The position numbers and the translations under genes were made by a program. From contig WELA01004248.1 in assembly GCA_009602735.1 (NCBI GenBank), forward strand, positions 420,271 through 484,270: a DNA stretch of 64,000 nt, in the 5' to 3' direction. Under the pieces are notes generated by a model. It saw nothing but the letters and a program-made list of their open reading frames with translations. It was not told the origin of the DNA and made no database searches. Positions 23,152-34,815 of this stretch are shown here, one piece after another. Numbering within the stretch: position 1 is the first letter of the stretch; every line of letters starts with the position of its first letter. The DNA is from Mesotaenium endlicherianum. Lineage: Eukaryota > Streptophyta > Zygnematophyceae > Zygnematales > Mesotaeniaceae.

Positions 23152-24733
23152 ATGGCAAACATCACGGACCTGCCTCTGGACATTCTGCAGCGCATCTTGC
23201 AATCGGTTTGTGAAGAGAAGCAGGAAGAGAACGCCTTGTGGGGTGTCTCCATGACTCGAGTCAAGTGCTTGAGTAGGGTGTGCACCACATGGCGTGAAGT
23301 GGTTCCCACAAGCTACAAGCGAGCCACCTGTCAGTCTTTGTTTGACGAAGACGCCGTGCTCCGCCAGCTGCACAGTGCCCCAAACGTGACACATGTCTGG
23401 GTGTCTTGGATGGCATTGGACCAGCATAGAAAATTTCTCAGAAGGATGGCCGTGGAGTTCCCTCTCATCACGTCCTTTCGCCTCAATATTGGCGGCACCG
23501 CAGAGGCCCTCGACAATTTGGCTCTGTTCCTTCGCCTCAAGACAAACATTCAGGAGCTCCATCTGTGGCTCAGTCCGTATTGCATTGACAGCTGGGAAGA
23601 CTGCCACAAGGCTGTGGAAGACATGGATTTTAGCGCGCAGGTGCATCTGAGGAAGCTCACGATTGACTTCTCTATCATCTTCCCCTACGCGTACCAGGAT
23701 GGGGACAGGTGGCGCATGCCTGTCAGCACGAGCCTCGCACAGCTGGCCAACCTCCAGGAGCTCCACATCACCGTGCAGCAGCCTTCAGCCGTGGCACCTT
23801 TGCCGCTTTGGCTTGCAAAGTTTCCGGCATTTGTGAGGTTGGAAATTTTCAGCGAGGAATGGCACCCCAGCCTGCTATTTCTGGATTCTGTGTGCGCCAT
23901 GACGGGCCTCAAGCAGCTCTCTCTAGAGGGCTACCTGGTAGGTTTCCAGACTTCAATCAATCCTTTAAGCAAGGATCTGCTCTTGCTCCCCCTCTCTGCG
24001 GCGTACTACACTAGTCTATGCTTCGTTTCAACAGCTTAGGCACTTTCTTTCTTCCCAATCAGTGCCCTGATGGTGAATTGAAGCGTGTGAATCTCGGAAT
24101 TTCGGCGCAGGAGGACGGCCGGGGGATGGACGTGATTCCATGGTTGAACCGCCTGACGTCTCTCATACTCTACTCCTCCGACGACATGACGCCCTTAGTG
24201 GTGGACCCCTTCCTGCTAGTTCCTTCCCTGGTGAAGCTGCACATGCCCAGCAACATGTTCGGCAGGATGAGGACTCCCTTGCCCCTCCTCAAGGCCCTCT
24301 CTCTGGCACCCCCGGGCTTCATTGCAGACCCGGCCAAGTACTTTGAACTCGCGCCCAGCCTCCGCTCGCTGCTACCTGGAGCTCTGGGAGAAGGGGGGGT
24401 GGCCCCACCTGGCAAGCCTCACAGCGCTCACCTGCCTCTCCTTCCTCTCTCTGAAGCTCCTTGAAGTGGACATGCCCAATCCGAAGAAGCCCGCGTGGCA
24501 CGTCTGCACGGCGCGCCTCCCTGGAAGCGCTGAGACTAGACAGTTGCAAGCTTCTCAGCTATGTAGGAGCCCTGCTTTCCCTGGGGCGTCACGTGGCAGT
24601 CTCCGTGCGGTGCACGTGTGACGACAGGGGAACTCCCTCGTGGTACGACAATTATGCAGAATATGCAGCCGGGATAAGGCCCTGTCGTCGACTGCCATGT
24701 GGCAGCGCCAAGCAGCTGTTCAAAGGACAGTAG
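23152..24733 (+). CDS. F-box/leucine-rich-repeat protein, copy 1, 3' part frameshifted
   Basis: F-box proteins link a substrate to SKP1 in SCF ubiquitin ligases. Exon 1 (23152-23937, 262 codons) starts MANITDLPLDILQRILQSV, the F-box start, followed by CLSRVCTTWREVV. Leucine-rich segments follow, such as LANLQELHITV, FVRLEIFSEEW and MTGLKQLSLEGY. The donor GTAGGT after the last segment pairs with an acceptor before 24111, where the frame continues EDGRGMDVIPWLNRLTSL. That frame stops at 24464, giving about 379 residues. Comparison with copy 2 indicates the ancestral frame shifted near 24380 (the frame with LELWEKGGWPHLASL) and again near 24500, then ran to 24733 (frame ending in KQLFKGQ). So the C-terminal repeats are out of frame, through real decay or assembly error. 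The N-terminal F-box and central repeats are intact, so a shortened protein is possible. Confidence 0.75.
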
Positions 24734-26725
24734 GCGCCGGACGAGGCAGCTTCCTGGGCCGGACACAGCTTGCCTCACCTGGGGCTATGGCTTGAATTAC
24801 TCCGGAAGAACCGCATGAGCATAGAGTGTGCACAGATGCGCATGCTGGGTGTGTGGATTGACCTGCACTAGGTTCACGTTGGCCGCCTTTGGGGTGCTCA
24901 CCAGCCTCTGTGCTGTCTACCGCCCTCAGCCTAAATGTGATATTAAGACTCAGATGCAGGTTTGAGAAAGCTGGACAGCGCCGAGAGTCATTCTCTTCGT
25001 GCGGAGGCGGGCGGCATGCAAGCGCCAGGACAAAGTGACCATTTGAATGTGGTGGTGAGGTGTGGGGCCCATTGGGGTGTGGTATGGCGTGGCGCGTGTG
25101 TACAGTTTATGAAGGGGAAATTTGATACCTCTGGAGCTACTTTGGGAACTAATTTCTAAGCAGGTTCTAAGGCTCTCTCATATAGTGCAAAACTTCTCCC
25201 CCTCCCTTCCTATCCGGTCCTTACCCATTCAATCAATTGATATGATGTAAGCCATCTCATAGTAGGCCAGCATCTTTGGGCGTATTTGAAGGCATGTAGA
25301 GTGCTACCTGATGCACCTTCAGGAGCTACAGCAGACTATCTTCAGAGCTGGATAGCACTAGCTAGTCTAATTTTAACCTTTCCGTAGTCTAGTCACAACG
25401 ATCGTGCATGCACTATAGGCCTGAAAAGTGTTCTCAAGCATGCTTGGAACAACCTCTCCTAAGCAAGCACACGTACGTAATTTGAAGTGGTTGAACAGTG
25501 AAATTGACATGAAGAGTGATATAGTGAATTAGCTTGCACGCACCAAATACTGCATAATATACTCTTGACTCTTGAGTGCGTGTGATGGATCCTTCCCCTC
25601 AACTTCACTATGTCTAGTCATGAATATGCATGTAACATATGGTGCTAAATGCATGTGCACAATTTCCAAGCAGAAACTTTTGCAGACATAAGCGCACTTG
25701 CCCACGCAAGAAGTATTTGTGTTGCCTTCAACCTGCATTGTGTAGTTCACTGCTTCATTTGCTACAGCGTAAACCAACGCAAGCTTGGCATGAGTCATCA
25801 AAGTCATATCGGGACGAAAGAAGGCGGTGCACAAGGTGCTGTTAGACTCTAGGTAACTTGTAAGGCCTACTCCTGACTTGTGCTCAGATTTGCCCGGTGC
25901 CTCGACTTAGTCATTGTGAAAGCTGAAAACAATTTATGACATGGGGCTAAACAAGCGTGACAAACTCCTTGAGCCCTGATCTGCAAAGCCGCTTCACTCT
26001 CTATGGGACACCACACACTTGCACACATGCACTCGTGACATGTCCACGTATAGAGGGAGCGTATGCAAAGTGCCTCTGTCCTTTCTAACTAAATAAGCAT
26101 GCAAGATATGTACTCGATCCACTTGAGAAGAAGTAAAGAGCTTCCCAAGAGGTGTCTCAAAACATGGGCCCAGCCTTCGAAGTGTAGTGAATCACAAATA
26201 ATACAGAAAAAGCACACTCTAATGAAGAATCACATCAAGCATTTTTCAAGGAATCATACAAGTCCATTCTCCCAATCACTCATGCACTCTCAAATGGCAT
26301 CCCCCAGTTGCCTCTTGAAACTAAACATTTTGATGCTCCAAGCCAGCTGCGGCCTTGGAGTCCATCATTAAACGCCATTGTGGCCAATAAACCGCACAAT
26401 CACCTCATCCGGCGCCTGCACTGCTGTCCTGGGCGCAAGCATGCCCCTTGCGCAAGCTTCATAACGACAACGACTTGATGGCAGACGCCACCTGAGCGGT
26501 ATAACACCCTCAGCTGAAAACGTTGCTTTGTCAACGACAGATGCTAAAACGCTGTCTTGGATCTACCTACAACTGGATTATCTTATATAGCTAGCAGGTC
26601 CAGACAAGTGGCCCGCACTTTTTTGCTCACACACGGGCATGTACTATAGACCACAGCCGTGCCACTTGGCACACACATAATCACAAGTATGCATACACGC
26701 ATACGCCCACCCACCACATGCAGAT

Positions 26726-26920
26726 TACACGCTGGCTGCAGCACAGTTTTCATTTATGACGCAGTGATGGCACGCTGGCTGCGGCATACTTCCTATCTAT
26801 GACACACACTGGTGCTTGTGGCTGCCATGTACTTTTCAACTACAACACAGGGTGACGCGCTGGCTGCGAAGCATAATTCCTATCTATGACACACTGATGA
26901 CACCCTGGCTACTGCGGCAG
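26726..26920. repeat. Five degenerate copies of a 43-bp tandem repeat
   Basis: The core GCTGGCTGC recurs at about 26731, 26774, 26817, 26859 and 26904, with TTCCTATCTATGACACAC-like sequence following in the better copies. Steps are 42-45 bp. The third and fifth copies are the most diverged. Confidence 0.8.
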
Positions 26921-27268
26921 GCGCCTGACCATTTGCAACCACGTGCATGGAGAAAGAGCACAGTTCCAAAGTAGTGCTAGAAACCTACAGGCATCAGACA
27001 GAAGGCGATCTGCCCTGACCAGGGACGGGGCCGCCAGCTGACACGGGAGGACCGTCAAGATTAGCACTAGGATGAGGGTTTAGGGTTCACCAGGTTTAGG
27101 TTTACAAACTCTGAGCACAACTAGTTGGAAGGAAAGTTTTGCTCTATAGAATGAAGCAAGGCTGGCACAGCGACCAGAATCGCAGTGGTACAAACCAAGA
27201 CTGAGCCCAGAAGAGAGGAGGGGAAGAGAGGAGAAGAGATGGAAAAAAAGTGGAAGAGCAATCAAGGC

Positions 27269-27364
27269 TGTGTGTGTGTGTGTGTGTCTGTATGTGTATG
27301 CGTGTGTGTGTGTGTGTGTGTATGTGTGTGTGTGCATGCATGTGTATGCGTGATTGACTGTGTG
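27269..27364. repeat. (TG)n microsatellite
   Basis: An almost pure TG run with a few TATG interruptions. The Cys/Val and His/Thr open frames across it are artefacts. Confidence 0.9.
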
Positions 27365-28796
27365 CACTATCCAACCCACGACAATCTAACACCAATCCTA
27401 TTCAAGAAGCCACGGCAGTAAAGTGGCCAGTAGACGATACCCATTTCCTGCCCAAACACACCTGGCCAACACCACTTTGCGCCCCTGTCTAATTACCTGC
27501 CTGCTCGCTTGACCCCTCACTTGCTTGACCTTTGAAAGGAGCAGAAGTGCACAATGAAGTCAGAAGGAGGCTGCAAAGTGGCAGCTTGCTGCAGAAGAAC
27601 ATCCTCGCGGGAGAGCCTGCCTGCGCCAGGTGGCGACTGTAAGATGGGGCGCAAGGTAGCAAAATGTAGTAGGAGGCGGCCAGCAGTGTTGCCCAGGCCC
27701 TTAGAGATGTAGGACTAGCTGATTTGAAGACGGGAAGAATATGGCCCAAAAGAAAGGGACAGACAGAAAACTACTGACTAGAGGAAGGATTACTCAGCTT
27801 AAGAACGGAAGCAATCCACCTATATTTAAGGACTACCTGACAAAGGGATGAACAAGTGACAAGTTCTCTAGGGAAGACTTAGGGGGGAGCCAGAGAACAA
27901 ACCAACTTGAGCTGTTCACATTTGATTGTCTGTGCGTCCCTGACAACCTCCGGTATATGAGTATCAGGCCCAGCGCCACAGGGGAAGAGGGAAAAGGGGA
28001 CACAGGTGACTGCTGTGTCAGAATCTGAGTTGGAAATCTCCACGGTACTTATAGCCTGCGACCACGAGGGAGGAGAGTAATTGCTTCGGATGCCTTCTCC
28101 TCCTTTGTGAATAAGGTCTTAAATCAAGGAATGCAAAATGATGGCATATTCTGCTGATAGAGAACAGGGGGGGAAGGGGAGTAACTTCTGTAACCACCAT
28201 CATGATTATTTTGGTGTGGACGTGGACATTGAGCACTAGATTTTTCGCCCCTACCAGAAGACCTCCAGCACGCTCATTCTTCTCAATCGTTTAACGACAG
28301 GCAAGGCAAAGCGAAGCTGCCAATTTATCAAAAAAAGGGGACATGCTTTCCCCTAATCAATAATAAAGTGAACCTGCAGACAACCTTAATTCAAGTAGCC
28401 TGGCACAATCGTAACAGGCACCAACATCTTTAGTAAAAGGCATTGCAAGCAATTGCTGAGACGTTAAAACCGGACGCCATAGACTTGGAACCCAGAAGTA
28501 GATGCGAGTAAAGTGCATGGGTCGAGATACAAGTATCCAGCTGAACCCAGGCATTTCTTCCGACACAATCAACGAGTTGTCGACGTCCTACATGCATATA
28601 TATTTATACCTTTGAACAAACTTTCATGAAATGCCTTTCGCTCTAGATCCCTTGCCGTCACAGTACCATCTTATAAGCAAACGGGCCTATATCTGCATGT
28701 AATGTACTTGGGCCATTTCTGCAACTAGCAGGTTCCTTTGATTGAAGAGGACTCTCGATGTTGATGAGTTGGCTGTCTCTTCAGTAATTTCCACGT

Positions 28797-29192
28797 TTGA
28801 AAACTGTTCAGACCAGGACTGGTAGTCATCCTATAGAGGTATTGGACGGGGACAAGCTGTTGATGATGGATGTGGTCCATATGGAGCAGGTTGACAAAAT
28901 CAGATCTGAGCTAGTGAAAAGCTTTGAAGATGAGCAGCAGAGCTTTATGAGAGGAGTCGTGGACTTGATGAACAGCCAGAAGAAGATTTTCCAAACGCAT
29001 TGTGATGAGGCAGTTACAAAGCTTGAGGTAGAGTTCCAAAGACGCCTGGCTGCATCACTTTGCAGGGACTATGAGAAAGCGGAGGTAGAAGGCGAGAATA
29101 CTGTTCAACAAGAATATGTGGCTGAAGCACCTCTCAAACTGAAGGCCCTCCAGAAAAGCTCATCAAAGGTGTGCAAGACTTGTTGGGAGTAG
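28797..29192 (+). CDS. Unrecognised helical/coiled-coil coding fragment
   Basis: A 131-codon frame contains MEQVDKIRSELVKSFEDEQQ, then FMRGVVDLMNSQKKIF and VTKLEVEFQRRLA. It is charged, helical and unlike random frames in this AT-richer region. A second frame from about 29150 (LIKGVQDLLGVARSECVNHA) looks like its continuation with a frame change near 29150, so the unit is probably broken or split by an exon border. A matching but degraded block occurs at 22368-22480, upstream of F-box copy 1 at a similar distance, so this segment was copied together with the F-box gene. No family is recognised; it could be an upstream exon of the F-box gene or part of an older element. Confidence 0.4.
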   Translation: MKTVQTRTGSHPIEVLDGDKLLMMDVVHMEQVDKIRSELVKSFEDEQQSFMRGVVDLMNSQKKIFQTHCDEAVTKLEVEFQRRLAASLCRDYEKAEVEGENTVQQEYVAEAPLKLKALQKSSSKVCKTCWE

Positions 29193-29566
29193 CACGTTCA
29201 GAATGTGTCAATCACGCAGGCTTGTTGCATGAAATGAGGCAGCTTATACATGGCTACAACAGAAGTACTGTCCATCCTTTGTTGCGGGCAATGAAGTGTA
29301 TACTTCTGCAGAATTACTTTATTCTAAACTTCAAAAAATTTGCCACAACCACTTGCCACCTTGTCCAGCTGTAAATGACAGTAATTGTTGTTTCTGGTGC
29401 TAGGCTCGATATAACTTTTTTGCCGAGGTGTAGAAATCTAGAGCTGCTGGCTACTTGGTAAATGCAAACTCTTGACGCTGTTCTTTTGTAGGACCCTCCT
29501 GCAGTGTTTGATAAATCTTGACATTGAGCAGGAGAGCACTACAGAGAGGGCGGCGAGAACAAGCAT

Positions 29567-31165
29567 CATGGATCTGCCAGTCGTCATCCTGCAGCGCATC
29601 TTGCGTTCAGTGTGTGTGGAGAAGCGAGTGTGGAGGCCATCTATGACTTGAGTCGAGTGCTTGAGCAGAGTGTGCACCAAGTGGCGTCACACGGTGCGCT
29701 GCAGCTACCAGCGTGCCATCTGTGACTTGTTGGACGACGAAGATGCCGTGCTCTGCCAGCTGCACGCTGCCCCGAACGTGACACATGTCTCGGTGGGAAC
29801 GCGCATAGTGGCCAAGCATAGAGGGTGTTTGAGAAGACTGGCCACAGAGTTCCCTCTCATCACATCATTTCACTTAGACTTCAGTGGCTCCACAAAAGCC
29901 CTTACCATTTTGGCTATGTTCCTCTCCCTCAATAAAAACATCCAGGAGCTGGACCTCTTTCTCTATTTAAGAGAAGCTGACAGCTGGGTGTGCTTCTAGA
30001 GGGCCGTGGAGGACATGGATTTTACCCCCCTGGTGCATCTGAAGAAGCTCGCGATTAGTTACTTTGTCAACATACTGGACAGGAACAGAGGTGGGAACAG
30101 ATGGCGCATCCCTGTGAGCAGGACCCTTGCACGGCTGGCCAACCTTCAGGAGCTCCATATCACGGTACACCGGTCAGCAGTGACGGCGCCCTTGCCGCCG
30201 TGGCTGGCGCAATTGCCGGCATTCGTAGGGCTGGGCATCGAGAGCGAGCATGAAGCGCCCAGTGGGGTATTCATGGACTCCTTGCGCGCCATGACGGGCC
30301 TCAAGACTCTCTCGGTCATGGGTGAACTGGTAGGTTCAAACTCCAAACCTCAAGCGATCATCTGCTCTTTGCTTCGTCGTAGCCTGGAGGTGCGTTTCTG
30401 ACGAGTCCCTGCTCTTGTTGGAATGCTCCGGTACCTTTCCTTGACTTTGTATCTGAGCTGGCCGTGGTGGTCTCGTGTGCGGTCGGTGCAGGATGACCGT
30501 GACGGTCAATTCATGGACACGATTGCGCGGATGAGCCGTCTGACGTCTCTTGTCATTCAGTCCGGTGACGAGGGGGCCGCTCCGCTTGCAAGGCTCCCTC
30601 CTTTTGAGCTCTACCCTCGTGAAGCTGGACATGCCTGGCGACGTGTTTGGAAAGCTGAGGAGGCCTTTGCCCCTCCTGAAGGACCTCTCTCTTGCAGAGC
30701 TGGGCCGTGATGCATTTCAACCCAGCTACTTTGCGTCCACACCCAACCTCCACTCGCTGGACCTCCACTTCTGGGAGGAAGGGGGGCGGCTCCACTTGAA
30801 GCACCTCACCCAGCTCACCTCTATCTCTTTCTTTCTTTGGGAAGCCCCACCTACAGGTGGGTGGGTGGCAATTCAATGTGGCGCTCCCACGTTCCCTGGA
30901 GACGATGAGACTGGGCTCCTGCGCTCTTCTGTGTCTCGTAGACGGCCTGCTCTCCCTGGGGCGCAACGTGGCAGTCTCTGTGCGCTGCACATGGGGGGAT
31001 GCTTACAATGGGCCCTGGTACGACAGTTATCTAGAATATGCAGCCGGGCCAAGGAGCTGCCGTAGGCTGCCACTTGGCACTGCCAGGTGGCTGTTCAAGG
31101 ACAGCAGACCCCAAGGCCTCCTGGGTCATGCACCACTGGTCCCCCCTCCAGCCTTCAGGGGCTAG
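29567..31165 (+). pseudogene. F-box/leucine-rich-repeat pseudogene, copy 2
   Basis: A paralogue of the gene at 23152, in the same orientation about 6.4 kb downstream. It starts MDLPVVILQRILRSVCVEK and continues with VECLSRVCTKWRH, HAAPNVTHVSV, EFPLITSFHLDFSG, LANLQELHITV and MTGLKTLSVMGEL, each matching copy 1. Two in-frame stops break it: TGA at 29649-29651, where copy 1 has an arginine codon CGA, and TAG at 29997-29999. The intron after the LSVMGEL segment (donor GTAGGT) is conserved, with its acceptor before the DDRDGQFMDTIARMSRLTSL segment. A frameshift near 30600 moves the sequence to the frame with VKLDMPGDVFGKLRRPLPLL, and another lies near 30860 before SLETMRLGSCALL. It is therefore almost certainly non-functional. 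Confidence 0.8.
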
Positions 31166-32082
31166 AGTTTTGACCTTTAGTTCCAGGAACAGGGCCGGCC
31201 TTTGGAGCAGGCATGCAGGCAGAGAGACAGTGCCTCGTGAGATGAAGTGACGTTAATGGGACATCCAGTGCTGTCATGTGCTGAGGGTGCCAACGGAAGC
31301 CCTTCTACTTTATGGGACAGTCTCTTGTCGGCAGTGGAGGCGTGCAGGGCTGCCTCTTCCCACGCCCCCGGGTCCTTGATGATTATATCCCTCTTCCCAG
31401 CTGCTGGCGTCGAACCGGGCTGGTGCAAGTAAGAAATTTCTTTCACTTCCATTTTGCTTCCTATTCCATGACATGCGATGACTCCTTCAAGTTTGCTGTC
31501 AGTAAAGGGCATGTCAGCCAGTCGCCTGCGTCACAGGCAGCATGTGCGCCGGATGATTAGAGAAGCACACAGGAGGGGAATGAGAAACTGTTTGGGCATT
31601 AAGGGGGGGGACATGCTAGAGAAAAGACAGAATGGCGATCGCACAATTTTTCTGAGGGCACCTTAAGGACATGACGGCTTGTTTTGCGACCACACGGGGA
31701 GGGTGTAGAAGTTGGTGAAAGGTGCCTTGATAGCTGGCACGTGCCTACTGCCAACCTGTGTGATATACTGCCTCAGATGATGGCATCTCCGAGTTATCTG
31801 TGTGCGGCTCCTTTGGGCTGCAAGCAGATCCTTTGAAGCAATCGTGTCGAAGTCCGGTCGAACTCTATTCTCCTCCTCTCAGACCTCACATGTGATGCGA
31901 CTCGCACACGTTAAGGTTGTGGGCTGGACTTTGAAGATGCACTTCTCTTCTCCTCCCTCAGATCTCATTAATGTTGTCCTCGCCCACATTTCAGTGACAG
32001 GCCAACTTCAAAAAGGGAGTACGACCTGTCACTGCCCATTTGTGTCGACACGAAGCATGTATTTGCACTTACGCGCAATCGC
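31166..32082. other. Spacer, no gene supported
   Basis: Open frames on both strands between 31177 and 31560 have no family match. A consensus-like donor (GCAAGTAAGAA) near 31429 follows one plus-strand frame, but no partner exon could be found. Confidence 0.35.
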
Positions 32083-32349
32083 TTGACGTCGTTGGCGGAG
32101 CCGGGGGATGCTGAGCAGACAAGAAGGGGGTGGCAGCTACAGGGACACGGCGTGGCAGGCTTTAAAGACGATGCAGGAGCAGCAGCAGCAACCAGTGATG
32201 CAGAAGCAGCAGCAGCAGCAGCAGCAGGGATGCAGCAGCAGCGCAACCAGTGGCTGCACATGGAGAGGCGGCGCGCACAGTCTCGGCTGGCGGCCATGGA
32301 CAAGTTTGTGACACACGACCTCGTGGAGTCCAAGAACCGCCGAGAATGA
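32083..32349 (+). CDS. Possible terminal exon with CAG-coded Ala/Gln tract
   Basis: An 88-codon frame ends RRRAQSRLAAMDKF, VTHDLVESKNRRE and stop. It contains a (CAG)n stretch at about 32175-32235, read here as Ala and in the next frame as Gln. A splice acceptor (GATGCTGAGCAG) lies at about 32107-32118. The basic helical tail looks like protein rather than noise, but no family is recognised and no upstream exons were found, so this is only a candidate last exon. Confidence 0.3.
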   Translation: MTSLAEPGDAEQTRRGWQLQGHGVAGFKDDAGAAAATSDAEAAAAAAAGMQQQRNQWLHMERRRAQSRLAAMDKFVTHDLVESKNRRE

Positions 32350-34815
32350 TCGTGTCTTGATATGTAGCCGGTGTTTTGCATAATGGTGTGTGGTGGCTAC
32401 AGCCTACTGGTGCATGTGTACTGTTTAAAGGGAGGAAGTTCTTCCCTGCCCAGCTACTTTTGCAGTTCAGTATACATGTATGGTCTTTGGCTACATGCAG
32501 TCAGGTTAACTGAGCCTCCCCCCCATCCTTCCCTTCCCCGTCCTTTCCCCTCAATGTGTTGATATGACAGGCCAGCATTTTGTGGCATACCTTTTGATTT
32601 TAGGTCATTAGAGTTTGAAGTGATGTGGTTAAGATTTTTTAATCTCCTCATATTTTTCTCAAGCTTTTTAAATGTTCCAAGTCTACGTTCGAGTATGAGT
32701 TTCAGTTGTAGGTAGATGTGCAGATGTTGTGCAGTTAGCATCAGAAAGTGGTGTCTAATTCTTTGCGTGCTCATGTGGGGGTATAAAGGCGTGATTGCAG
32801 CTATTAGATTGGAGCAATATTCTGAGAGAGATGGATCGTTTTTTCCAAGTAGTGCACTCACATACTTGCAGGTGGAGTCTAAGACACCGGTGTGTGGAAT
32901 CACCTCGTGTGCAGAGGTATTCGATAAACCTGTAGATGCTTCTTGAAACTTGATGTCAAGATTCTTGAACTTCATCTTGCACATTGGCCCTTGGATGGCC
33001 GAAGCCAGTATATTTTTCACTGATAATCTCCCTACAACATAAATTCTTCTCGTGTGTGCCTTGTTAGGTTGGCTTGGCTCGAAGGCTCATTACAAGTTAA
33101 CCAGAAGGAAGTACCTGAGGTATCTATTGACGGATGGGGAGGCTTACTGTTTTGGTGCAGTTTCTATCACTTTCTTGAGGTGCACTTTTTATTTCATAAA
33201 GTGATGTTATAAATCTATCTCACAAAAAATACCTTGTAGAATCTTTGTCAATGTGAGGCATATATTGAGTGACAACAACTAGTCTTTTCCAAATCAATCA
33301 CACCTTGGCAACTTGTTTTACTGTCGCTTATATCAACTTTAGTGAGGGATCTGCTTGATTTAACAGCATACCAACGCTCCTAAAGACTGCTTTAGCACCC
33401 AGTTTAGTTTTACTCCACTACGTTCCTTTGTCTTACCGGAATAGAAAATGCATCAATTCCTCCATGTTCAAATCAAATAGTACAACCTTCTCCTTGGATG
33501 GGTCGCAGGGCTACAGTAAGGACAACTTCTTATGTGCACCTCCATGAGGAACCTAACTCTAAAGAGAGGGCTTGACACTCAAATTAAGGTGTTGTATGGA
33601 TGGGTCGCAGGGCTACAATAAGGACAACTTCTTGTGTGCACCTCCATGAGGAACCGAACTCTAAAGAGAGGGCTTGACATTCAAATGAAGGTGTTGTAAT
33701 TTACGTCTTAAGCTATCCTCTAATTGTCAACACCAAATTTTGAACTCATCGGTTCTTGGTTCTATTTCAATTGACGCTTCGATACATATCAATGCAATAT
33801 GCAATAGATTTTCACTAAAATATTTTTTTTCATTTCAGCTATTGCGTAAAATTCAAAAGCAAGTGACAACATTGATGATGATCAAAATTACAAAAGCTTA
33901 CGTCGAAGACATTATCACCCATTGTAGGAAAAACAAGTCGCTTGAAGACTCCACCCAACTCACCCTGGAGAAGTACAAGATGTGTACAAATATGTACGAG
34001 AAGAGTAACGAAAAGTCAGAACTAGCTGCAGGAATAGATTACTTGAAAAAACTCTAGTATACAATCTGAATAGAATAGGCAGAATAAATAAAATAATAAA
34101 GAGAGATATCTGAAAACTTTTAGCCCTACTCTATCCTATCATCGAAATAAAGCCCATCTTCTTTCTGTTCTCCTCTATTATTATATATTGCATAGATGCA
34201 GATACATCACAAACTTCATGGAGGAGGAGCTTGCAACGACTGCGACTGCAAATTCTTTTCTGATCTTAATATTACCAATATGTTTATTCTACATAATGTG
34301 TTTCAGAGAAAATTAACCGTCGATACTTGGGTATCAAGCATACCCTCATGTAGCCACTTGCCACTCGAGATAGGCTGTTCGAAAGTGACCTCGCGCCTCC
34401 CTGGCTCTCTGTGCTCCTGTTCTCTTTCGACGGCAAAGATGGTGTGAAGCAAACCTGCAGAACGCATCCCTTCATTTCCCGCATATCCACCTAAAAGCTC
34501 CAGAAATTTGAAGTGCAAGCTGCTCTGCGCTCTGCACCCGCTCTGCACCATTTGTCGTAATTTGTAAGCCGTCGACTCTTACATGCACCTCGCATCCCGT
34601 GCGTTGTGCTTCTTCTGCTCCAGTTGTCTTCCCGCGTTTGTTCTGTAAATTTATTGTTCAAACCAAAACACTTCATTCACGACTGCCTTTGCAGCACTGA
34701 TTTTGGGCAAAGATACTGCATTAGCTTTGTACTAAGCGCTACTAACGAATTAATAAGGCGTTCATAAGAAGTTGAAGAATCACCTACTGCACTTCTGCTG
34801 CTTGCAGGTTACAAT
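32350..34815. other. AT-rich intergenic region with a 102-bp tandem duplication
   Basis: No gene is seen. A plus-strand frame at 33740-34057 is Lys/Ile/Thr-rich and has no family match. The last few hundred bases should include the promoter and 5' untranslated region of the NF-YB gene; a pyrimidine-rich acceptor-like site (CTGCTTGCAG) just before its ATG suggests a 5' UTR intron. Confidence 0.45.
33496..33699. repeat. Two head-to-tail copies of a 102-bp unit
   Basis: Copies 33496-33597 and 33598-33699 both begin GGATGGGTCGCAGGGCTACA and end near GGTGTTGTA. By eye they differ at only about six positions, so the duplication is recent. Confidence 0.9.

Larger units (their letters stand above)
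24734..27535. other. Spacer between duplicated units
   Basis: No gene is seen. It holds a five-copy 43-bp tandem repeat at about 26726-26920 and a TG microsatellite at about 27269-27364. A single degenerate TTTAGGG-like stretch at 27074-27115 is too short to be called telomeric. Confidence 0.5.

Noticed and set aside
31177-31512. Minus-strand frame with DIIIKDPGAWEEAALHAST
   Set aside because: It briefly looks protein-like, but the flanking splice sites are poor and no family could be named.
33740-34057. 105-codon frame upstream of NF-YB
   Set aside because: AT-rich, Lys/Ile/Thr-biased, no family resemblance and no supporting splice or start context.
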